NCBI GenBank assembly: GCA_035938175.1
Contig: DASZHD010000032.1
Coordinates: 1 to 64,000, forward strand
Direction of reading: 5' to 3'
Origin: DASRDE01 sp035938175
GTDB lineage: Bacteria; Vulcanimicrobiota; Vulcanimicrobiia; Vulcanimicrobiales; Vulcanimicrobiaceae
DNA length: 64,000 bases
Shown here: in pieces, positions 58,141 to 64,000 of the stretch
Layout of the letters: each line of letters begins with the position of its first letter
Position numbering within the stretch: the stretch's first letter is position 1
Translations under genes and position numbers: made by a program
The notes under the pieces: generated by a model
The model's input: the letters and a program-made list of their open reading frames with translations, nothing else
The model's database searches: none
What the model was told of the DNA's origin: nothing

Positions 58141-59219
58141 CGCTTAAGGAAACGGCGCGGCACGAGTTCACCGGCGTCACCGTCGCCGTCGCGGTTGACG
58201 ATCGCTGCAATGCGATCGTGGTGCGGGCTCAGGGCGCATGCCGGATCCGTCGCGCCGGCATCGCCCGCAATCAAAAACGCTTGGCACCGGCAGCCGCCCC
58301 AATCGAGTTCTTTGCGTTCGCAGGAGCGGCAAGGCTCCGGCATCCACGAGGTGCCGCGATAGGCCTCGAACGATTCGGAGCTCTTCCAAATCTCGTCCAA
58401 TCGTTGCGTGCGCACGTTTTCGAATTTCAGCGTGCGAATCGCCGCCGCAGCCGGACACGGTAACACGTCGCCGGCGGGCGTCACGGTTAGGAACGTCGTG
58501 CCCCAGCCGTTCATGCACGGTTTGGGAAATTCGCCGAAGTAGTCGGGAAGTACGTACACGATTTCCATCGCCCCGCGAAGGCGCTCGCGCGCCTGGTCGA
58601 CGATCGCCGCGGCGTGTTCGACTTGCGCGCGCGCCGGTATGAGGCCCAGCCGGTTGCGATAGGCCCAGCCGTAGAACTGCACGTTCGCCAATTCCAAGCG
58701 GCGCACGCCGTAACGCTCGGCAAGCGCGATGACGTCTTCGATGGAATCGTGATTTTCGCGGTGCAGCACGCAATTGAGCGTCAGCGCGACGTCGCGCTTC
58801 GAGACCCGCTGCAGCGCCTCGAATTTCTGCTTGTGAACGCGAGCCCGCGCAATCGCATCGCCCAAATGCGCCTCAGGCGCCTGAATGCTGATCTGCACGT
58901 GCGCCAGACCCGCTTCCAACAGCTCGTCCAACAAGCGATCGGTCAAGAACGTACCCTGCGTGATGAGGTTCGTGTACAAGCCGTTTTCCGTTGCGGCTTT
59001 CACCAGCGCGGGAAGGTCGGCACGCAATGTGGGTTCGCCGCCGGAAAAATGCGCCTGCACGATTCCCATCGCCGCGACCTGCGATAGAACGTCTATCCAC
59101 GTTCGTGTGTCGAGCTCGTCGCGATACCGTTCCAAGTCGAGCGGATTGTAACAATATGGACACTGCAGGTTACAGCGGTATGTCAGCTCGCACAGAATCG
59201 AAAGCGGCTGCGCCGTCAT
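58137..59219 (-). CDS. pqqE: PQQ biosynthesis radical SAM protein PqqE
   Basis: 360 aa. Radical SAM CxxxCxxC at Cys16/20/23 (RCNLQCPYC), HFSGGEPTLRADL, and auxiliary-cluster Cys residues near the C-terminus (DVLPCPAA, PCRSCERKELDWGGCRC), the SPASM arrangement of PqqE. It forms the C-C bond between Glu and Tyr of PqqA, together with PqqD. ATGA overlap with pqqD. Confidence 0.97.
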   Translation of the reverse strand: MTAQPLSILCELTYRCNLQCPYCYNPLDLERYRDELDTRTWIDVLSQVAAMGIVQAHFSGGEPTLRADLPALVKAATENGLYTNLITQGTFLTDRLLDELLEAGLAHVQISIQAPEAHLGDAIARARVHKQKFEALQRVSKRDVALTLNCVLHRENHDSIEDVIALAERYGVRRLELANVQFYGWAYRNRLGLIPARAQVEHAAAIVDQARERLRGAMEIVYVLPDYFGEFPKPCMNGWGTTFLTVTPAGDVLPCPAAAAIRTLKFENVRTQRLDEIWKSSESFEAYRGTSWMPEPCRSCERKELDWGGCRCQAFLIAGDAGATDPACALSPHHDRIAAIVNRDGDGDAGELVPRRFLKR

Positions 59220-59479
59220 AGCGTCAGAAATTGCCGAAGCGCGAGCCGCTCGAAGAGTTCGGTGACTTCGGCGCGAGCTTGTTCCGGGGGTACATCGTAT
59301 GCAGCCGTAAGCGCATCGACGATATCGTCGATGCTTCGCTGTCCGTCCACCAACGCCAGCGTCGCCGCCGCGGATCCGTTCAGCATCAACACGCCTTCAG
59401 GGATCAGCAGCATGGCCGCGCCTTCGGCGGTTTCACGAAACCGTACGCCCTTTGCGAACGACGGGCGCACGGCGTTCAC
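59216..59479 (-). CDS. pqqD: PQQ biosynthesis peptide chaperone PqqD
   Basis: 87 aa from GTG 59479, overlapping the pqqC TGA as GTGA. It contains LIPEGVLMLNGSAAATLALV, the PqqD beta-strand core, and a C-terminal helix (QARAEVTELFERLALRQFL). PqqD binds PqqA and presents it to PqqE. A longer in-frame N-terminal extension exists but is not conserved. Confidence 0.93.
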   Translation of the reverse strand: MNAVRPSFAKGVRFRETAEGAAMLLIPEGVLMLNGSAAATLALVDGQRSIDDIVDALTAAYDVPPEQARAEVTELFERLALRQFLTL

Positions 59480-60174
59480 GCGAACACGCCCGTGGCAAGT
59501 GCGGTAGCGTCGAGAATGCTCCACAACACGTCGCATTTGAATTCGAGCGCGCGTACGCACGCGTCTTGCTGTTCCGGCGTTCGCGCTTCCTCGAGAACCC
59601 AGGCCAGCGCGCCGCCGGCATCGCGCTGTGCTCGCGGAATGCGATCCTCGAAATACGCCAGGCCGCGGCGATCGATCCACGGATACTTTTCGATAATCGC
59701 TTCTACGCGCGCTTGCATCACCGGCGGTCCGAAGAGTTCGGTGAGGGATGAAGCAACCGACTCGAGCCAAGGCTTCGTTCGCGCAAAATTCACGTACGCA
59801 TCGGCAGCGAACCGCGTACCCGGCGCAACGCCCGCTTCCGAAAGTACGTATGCATCGTCGAGCCCGACCGCACGTCCGAGCGCGAGCCACGATTGCGTTC
59901 CGCCGTCGTTTCCGTCGGTTCCGTCGTGGTCGACGAGGCGCTGCATCCACACACGGCGGTGCGCGGCGGTCGGAAGAAACGACAAAATCGCGGCGTCTTT
60001 AACCGGAATGATCTTCTGGTAGTAATACCGGTTGGATACCCACCCTTGCACCTGTTCGCGCGACAAATCGCCCGCGACGAGGCGGCGGTGAAAGGGATGC
60101 TTGTCGTGATACCGTCGCGCCCCGACCGCGCGAAGGCGATCCAGGAGCGGCGCTTCGCGAAGGCCCGCGTTCAG
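59476..60174 (-). CDS. pqqC: PQQ synthase PqqC, without a standard start codon
   Basis: 232 aa if initiated at CTG 60174. SREQVQGWVSNRYYYQKIIP and DAAILSFLPTAAHRRVWMQR are PqqC hallmarks, with the C-terminal His-containing helices (FEDRIPRAQRDAGGAL). The conserved N-terminus (ARRYHDKHPFHRRLVAGDL) lies upstream of the first TTG (60066), so that TTG would truncate it. From the in-frame TAA at 60211 to 60066 there is no ATG, GTG or TTG in the frame. Either CTG is used, or the product is fused to PqqA by a +1 shift. Catalyses the last ring closure and oxidation of PQQ. Close to normal PqqC length. Confidence 0.85.
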   Translation of the reverse strand: MNAGLREAPLLDRLRAVGARRYHDKHPFHRRLVAGDLSREQVQGWVSNRYYYQKIIPVKDAAILSFLPTAAHRRVWMQRLVDHDGTDGNDGGTQSWLALGRAVGLDDAYVLSEAGVAPGTRFAADAYVNFARTKPWLESVASSLTELFGPPVMQARVEAIIEKYPWIDRRGLAYFEDRIPRAQRDAGGALAWVLEEARTPEQQDACVRALEFKCDVLWSILDATALATGVFA

Positions 60175-60178
60175 GCGG

Positions 60179-60277
60179 TCAGGGTTGTTTGGGCGCGGAG
60201 AGGTACGCCGTTACTTCGGCACCCAGCGGGCGCTCTTCAAAGTCGGGGCGTTCCCATTGCCGGCGGGCTTGTTCCAT
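60179..60277 (-). CDS. pqqA: PqqA precursor peptide
   Basis: 32 aa from ATG 60277 (TGAGGA 8 nt upstream), too short for normal gene calling. Contains the diagnostic EVTAY (Glu and Tyr three residues apart) preceded by QWERPDFEERPLG, as in W-x-x-P...E-V-T-x-Y PqqA peptides; these two side chains become the PQQ skeleton. First gene of the pqq operon. Its last sense codon and stop are CCC TGA C, immediately before the pqqC coding region. An upstream in-frame ATG at 60295 is less likely. Confidence 0.85.
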   Translation of the reverse strand: MEQARRQWERPDFEERPLGAEVTAYLSAPKQP

Positions 60278-60307
60278 CGGTGCAATCCTCAACATGTCAC
60301 TGTTGGC

Positions 60308-62152
60308 TTACTGTACCACATCGTCCGCACCCTGTAGCACGATTCGGGCCAGGCGGTGGACGGCGCGGTCGATTCGATACAGGTATTGCAGCGGCGTGTC
60401 GTCATCGGGCGGCTTGTCTATGGCCGGCGGAACCGCCGTTCGCCCGTTTGTGAACGAATCGCGCAGCCAATCAATGTGGGCCACGACTTGGTCTCCGGCA
60501 TCCACAATGGTGCTCGTGGAAACCGGGCACTTCTCGTACGCGGCCACCGCCAGCTGCCGGGCGTACCGCCCCAGCGCACCGTAGAGTGCTAGACGCGCTT
60601 GCAACGGTTCGCGAGCTTGGAACCGGAACGTCGCGACCAACGGCTCGATCTGCGTTCGCAAACTCTGCAGCGCTTCATCATATTGCCGTACCGCCGTCAG
60701 CGGATCGGCCGAGATGTCGCCCGATGCGCGGCGTACCGATTTTTGAACCGCGTCGGCGAGCCTGCCAAGCGCTTCCGTCGAGACGCTTCCCAAAACGTCG
60801 CGCGTGCGGATCGGGAAAAGCAGGAGCGCGGCCACGCCGCCGCAGGTTGCGCCGATGATCGTTTCTATCAGCCGCAACACCAGCAGGCGATCGCTGAACG
60901 AGCCGATTAGCACGTACAGCATCGACAAAACGGCCGTCAGAAAAAACGTGAACACCGCGTACGAAACCCGGATCATGTACGCGGCTGCGAACAGAAAAAC
61001 GAACATCAGCGCAAACGTGGCGGTCGTGTGGCCGCGCACGGCGGCCGCCACCGCAGCGCCCGCAGCAATTCCCAGCGCCGTTCCCGCGACGCGGTTCCAG
61101 CCTTTCACGAGCGCTTCGCCCGCGGACGACACGCCCGTGAAGACGAGAAACGTCGTCAATACGGCCCAGTACCAACGCTGCGGTGAAAGGAGCTCACCGG
61201 CAACGATTGCCACTGCGGCGCCCGCCGTCAATTGAATCGCTTGGCGCGTGGCCGGTTGCAGAAAACGCGTTTGCACGTTCGTTCCGACGCGGTAGGCGCC
61301 CCGCGGCGTCCAGTCCGGCTGCGCGCGGACGTTCGAAACGTCGGGGAGCCGTGGAAGGTCCACCGGTGCTCGCGGATCCTCCAGCGCGCGGCCCACGACC
61401 GCTTGCGTTTCCAACTCCGTGTCGAGCACCTCGGCGCGCACATCGGCCGCGTCGTCCGAGCGCAGCAAGTCGCTGATGATAATCGCGGTGTCGTTGAGGC
61501 GGTATTCGTGGTGCGCGACTTCACGCCGCAGACGCGCGTTCCACGACCCTGCCCGCGCCGCTTGCGCAATGACGTGCGCAATTAGCCGTTGGCGCGCGCG
61601 AAACGCGCGAAAAGCATTCTGAAGCGCCTGCTGCGGCCGGTCGCGAAAGACGACGAACCGATAGAAGTACGTGCAGACGCACGCAACGCCCGTAGCCGCG
61701 ATCAGCCATGGCAACGTCTGCGCGGACGCGTTGAGAAAAAGCGTGAAAAAGAACGAGAGCACCGTGACTGTCCCGATGGCGTTGAAGCGCGGACCGAAAC
61801 GGCGGATGTACACGGCGCCGAAGAGCACCGCAAGGAACAGCCCGTCTTGAAGATAGCGGTTCGACGCGGCAAGCGTACCGGCCGCAACCGCGACGGCGGC
61901 GGGCATCCAGATTAAGAGCGTGGTGATTCGTTGGGAGCGCACGTCTGGATCCATCACCGAAATGGACCACGTGATCGAGATTGCGGCACCGAGCAGCGGA
62001 ACGCTGAGCGGCAGACCGTAACGGTGCGCGATCAGGAGCAGAATGCCCAGCGCCGTCCCGACCGACGCGGTGGCGCGCGCGGCGATATACAGGCGCGTTA
62101 GACCAGGATCGGCGGCGAGCACGCGGTCGCGGAGGTTTCCGCGCAGGTCCAT
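60308..62152 (-). CDS. FUSC-family membrane protein (aromatic acid/efflux-type)
   Basis: 614 aa. Two sets of predicted transmembrane helices: N-terminal (TALGILLLIAHRYGLPLSVP... IWMPAAVAVAAGTL) and a second FUSC-like block (LTAGAAVAIVAGELLSPQRW; VLTTFLVFTGVSSAGEALVK; TALGIAAGAAVAA), separated by and followed by cytoplasmic helical segments. Typical of the YccS/AaeB-like FUSC family, linked to efflux of aromatic acids or fusaric acid. Ends 31 nt upstream of pqqA on the same strand, so a readthrough relationship with the pqq operon is possible. Confidence 0.85.
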   Translation of the reverse strand: MDLRGNLRDRVLAADPGLTRLYIAARATASVGTALGILLLIAHRYGLPLSVPLLGAAISITWSISVMDPDVRSQRITTLLIWMPAAVAVAAGTLAASNRYLQDGLFLAVLFGAVYIRRFGPRFNAIGTVTVLSFFFTLFLNASAQTLPWLIAATGVACVCTYFYRFVVFRDRPQQALQNAFRAFRARQRLIAHVIAQAARAGSWNARLRREVAHHEYRLNDTAIIISDLLRSDDAADVRAEVLDTELETQAVVGRALEDPRAPVDLPRLPDVSNVRAQPDWTPRGAYRVGTNVQTRFLQPATRQAIQLTAGAAVAIVAGELLSPQRWYWAVLTTFLVFTGVSSAGEALVKGWNRVAGTALGIAAGAAVAAAVRGHTTATFALMFVFLFAAAYMIRVSYAVFTFFLTAVLSMLYVLIGSFSDRLLVLRLIETIIGATCGGVAALLLFPIRTRDVLGSVSTEALGRLADAVQKSVRRASGDISADPLTAVRQYDEALQSLRTQIEPLVATFRFQAREPLQARLALYGALGRYARQLAVAAYEKCPVSTSTIVDAGDQVVAHIDWLRDSFTNGRTAVPPAIDKPPDDDTPLQYLYRIDRAVHRLARIVLQGADDVVQ

Positions 62153-62241
62153 GCCCCTTTCGTACCCCGGGTAAGCGGCCGGGGATGCGACCTTCAGCGA
62201 CGAGGGCGCCCCACCCTAAGCGCGAAAGGCCCCTTCGTCCC

Positions 62242-63660
62242 ATGATGTACGACACCTACGCTTCTCCGTTCTCGTGGAGATACGGCCGCGTCGAATTACG
62301 CGCGCTCTTTTCCGAGACGCAGCGCCGCAAGTTGTGGCGCCAAGTGTGGGTTGCGCTCGCCCGCGCGCAGAGCCGGCACGGGCTGGTAAGCGATGCCGAA
62401 CTAGCCGATATCGTGGCACATAGCGGCGATATCGACGTCGACGCCGCGCTGGAGATCGAGCGCGAAATCCACCACGACTTGATGGCGGAGATCCGCGTCT
62501 TCGCCTCGCAGGCCCGGACGGGCGGCGGCAAGCTGCACCTGGGTTCCACCTCGATGGATATCGAGGACACCGTCGAGACGTACCGGCTGCGCCGGGCGCT
62601 CTCGCTGGTCGGGGCGGCGTTGGACGACTTGCTGCGTGCGTTCGCTGCGAAGATTCGCGAGCACGCGGACCTGGTCTGCATGGCGTTCACGCATTTGCAG
62701 CCCGCGGAGCCCACGACGCTCGGCTACCGCTTTGCGGTGTACGCTCAAGATCTGTTGATCGACGATGCGAATCTGCGCTTTGCATTTGAGAATTTGACGG
62801 CGAAAGGGCTGCGCGGCGCGGTCGGGACCAGCGCTTCGTACGAGCAGCTCTTGAACGGCAGCGGCGGTACGTCCGCGGATATGGAACGAGCGGTACTCGA
62901 CCATTTCGGATTGAGTGCACGCGAGATCAGCACGCAGACGTATCCTCGCAAGATCGATTATCTGCTGCTTTCCGCATTGGCCGGCGTGGGCGCATCGCTT
63001 TCGAAATTTGCAGCGGATATCCGCATTTTGAGTTCGCCGGAGTTCGGCGAAGTGTTCGAGCCGTTCGGCCGTTCGCAGGTCGGCAGCTCGGCGATGCCGT
63101 TCAAGCGCAATCCGATTTTGTGCGAGCGTATCGATTCGCTGGCGCGCCTGTTGCCCGCATACGCCGATGTTGCGTGGCAGAATGCCGCGACGAACTACTT
63201 GGAGCGCACGCTCGACGACAGCGCGAACCGCCGGACGATTTTGCCCGAGGCGTTTTTGTGCGTCGACGAGATCGTACAGCTCGCCAAGCGCGTCGTCGAC
63301 GGTTTGCGCGTGGACACGCAGCGCATCGCCGAGAATTTGCGCACGTACGGACCGTTTGCGGGCACCGAATCGATCCTGATGGAGGCCGTGCGCATGGGCG
63401 GCAATCGCCAGGAATTGCATGAAGTGCTGCGCTCTGCCGCGATGGAATCGTGGAGCGCGATCGCGCAAGGCAAGGCGAATCCGCTGGGACATTTGCTGAC
63501 GGAAGAACACGAACTGACCAGCCGCGTGGATCCGGCGGAGATCCGGCGCATGCTGGATCCGAGCAAGCACATCGGAACCGCGTCGGAGCGCGCGCGGCAA
63601 TTGGCGGCGCGGATTGACGGGCTGGAGGCGTTTCCTTTGCAGAGGGACGTGGGGGTATGA
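62242..63660 (+). CDS. purB: Adenylosuccinate lyase
   Basis: 472 aa from ATG 62242 (a second ATG follows directly). Fumarase/aspartase superfamily: HLGSTSMDIEDTVETY, FTHLQPAEPTTLGYRF and the signature GSSAMPFKRNPI. Catalyses two steps of purine synthesis (SAICAR to AICAR, and adenylosuccinate to AMP). purC follows after a repeat element, a common purine gene pair. Confidence 0.95.
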   Translation: MMYDTYASPFSWRYGRVELRALFSETQRRKLWRQVWVALARAQSRHGLVSDAELADIVAHSGDIDVDAALEIEREIHHDLMAEIRVFASQARTGGGKLHLGSTSMDIEDTVETYRLRRALSLVGAALDDLLRAFAAKIREHADLVCMAFTHLQPAEPTTLGYRFAVYAQDLLIDDANLRFAFENLTAKGLRGAVGTSASYEQLLNGSGGTSADMERAVLDHFGLSAREISTQTYPRKIDYLLLSALAGVGASLSKFAADIRILSSPEFGEVFEPFGRSQVGSSAMPFKRNPILCERIDSLARLLPAYADVAWQNAATNYLERTLDDSANRRTILPEAFLCVDEIVQLAKRVVDGLRVDTQRIAENLRTYGPFAGTESILMEAVRMGGNRQELHEVLRSAAMESWSAIAQGKANPLGHLLTEEHELTSRVDPAEIRRMLDPSKHIGTASERARQLAARIDGLEAFPLQRDVGV

Positions 63661-63665
63661 GCATT

Positions 63666-63832
63666 GTCATGCTGAGGTATCAAAGGACCTTGTCATGGTG
63701 AGGTATCGAACCACCCTGAGGAATCGAAGGGTAGCCGATCGCAAACGCCCCTCGATGCCTCGGGGTGCTTCGATACCTCAGCATGACAAATGCCCCTCGA
63801 TGCCTCGGGGTCGTTCGATTCCTCACGATGAC
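63666..63832. repeat. Composite REP-like repeat array
   Basis: Truncated left arm 63666-63690, left arm 63692-63731 (40 bp), 16-nt spacer TAGCCGATCGCAAACG, right arms 63748-63787 and 63793-63832. Begins 5 nt after the purB stop. Spacer nearly identical to the copy after holA. Confidence 0.8.
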
Positions 63833-63849
63833 AATGGTAAAGGGAGATT

Positions 63850-64000
63850 GTGAACAAAGGCATTGAAATAGCGCGCGGCAAGACAAAGGTGCTGTTCGAA
63901 GCAGCCGGTCAGCCCGACATGCTCGTCGTCAAGCAAACCGATTCAATCTCGGCGGGCGACGGCGCGCGGCGCAATGAGATCGCCGGAAAAGGGCGGCTTG
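63850..64000 (+). CDS. purC: Phosphoribosylaminoimidazole-succinocarboxamide synthase, 5' end only
   Basis: The first 50 codons from GTG 63850 with GGGAG close upstream. IARGKTKVLFEAAGQ and SISAGDGARRNEIAGKG match the start of PurC (SAICAR synthetase). Runs off the window end. Confidence 0.88.
   Translation, partial: MNKGIEIARGKTKVLFEAAGQPDMLVVKQTDSISAGDGARRNEIAGKGRL

Overview
The window is GC-rich (roughly 60 %), gene-dense bacterial chromosome with many 1-4 nt ATGA-type overlaps. I see no plasmid, phage, transposase or CRISPR hallmarks. The mix of many Sec lipoproteins with beta-propeller (NHL/PQQ-like) repeats, several secreted peptidases, a complete pqq cluster, and UvrD/HolA/Pur/Dap housekeeping genes suits a free-living soil-type bacterium. 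Ca. Eremiobacterota (WPS-2) is my best guess, from the flavour of the proteins only; Acidobacteriota-, Chloroflexota- or Armatimonadota-like lineages are not excluded.

Layout. 0-9 kb: secreted and lipoprotein genes (propellers, a GH128-like hydrolase, an HExxE lipoprotein, an MBL-fold hydrolase, a SIMPL-like protein), a 50-aa Cys-rich microprotein, and a probable pseudogene broken by an in-frame TGA. 8.9-9.7 kb: adjacent tRNA-Gln and tRNA-Glu genes and an HNH endonuclease. 9.8-13.5 kb: sugar-nucleotide and glycan genes. 13.6-15.8 kb: UvrD/PcrA helicase. 15.9-21.4 kb: a tightly overlapping dapB-asd-lysC-dapA-tagA-nucleotidyltransferase operon (lysine/DAP and cell-surface glycan). 22.9-27.7 kb: comF, ribD-ribE, a thioesterase and two zinc dehydrogenases. 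27.7-33.4 kb: a DUF5916 protein, then a BlaR-like M56 peptidase fused to a kelch-like propeller, its BlaI repressor, a palindromic operator, and a divergent degenerate MBL-like protein. 33.6-38.5 kb: PQQ-like lipoprotein, small ORFs, an S9 peptidase and a lipoprotein.

38.5-40.1 kb looks nearly empty to a length-filtered gene caller but holds at least five very small genes, four of them Cys-rich (zinc-ribbon-like). 40.3-43.1 kb: the second riboflavin locus, led by RibBA with an N-terminal XRE-type helix-turn-helix, then a VOC protein, ribH and a zinc-ribbon gene. 43.1-48.4 kb: mtnA and two tandem M61 peptidases. 48.4-55.8 kb: a lipoprotein quinohemoprotein dehydrogenase, holA, a lipoprotein, an M3 peptidase and a Spy-like lipoprotein. 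55.9-60.3 kb (minus strand): pqqA-pqqC-pqqD-pqqE-pqqB-MFS, with pqqA too short for normal gene finding and pqqC lacking a usual start codon. 60.3-64 kb: a FUSC-type membrane protein, purB and the start of purC.

Functional links: the pqq cluster should supply the cofactor for the quinohemoprotein dehydrogenase 6 kb away. The two rib loci together encode RibBA, RibD, RibH and RibE, which with a phosphatase make riboflavin. The peptidases (M61 x2, M3, S9) suggest use of extracellular or periplasmic peptides. Recurrent themes are leaderless promoters (a -10 box 6-9 nt before the start codon), tiny Cys-rich proteins, and a 40-bp REP-like palindromic repeat, one array of which is translated in frame as the N-terminus of lumazine synthase.
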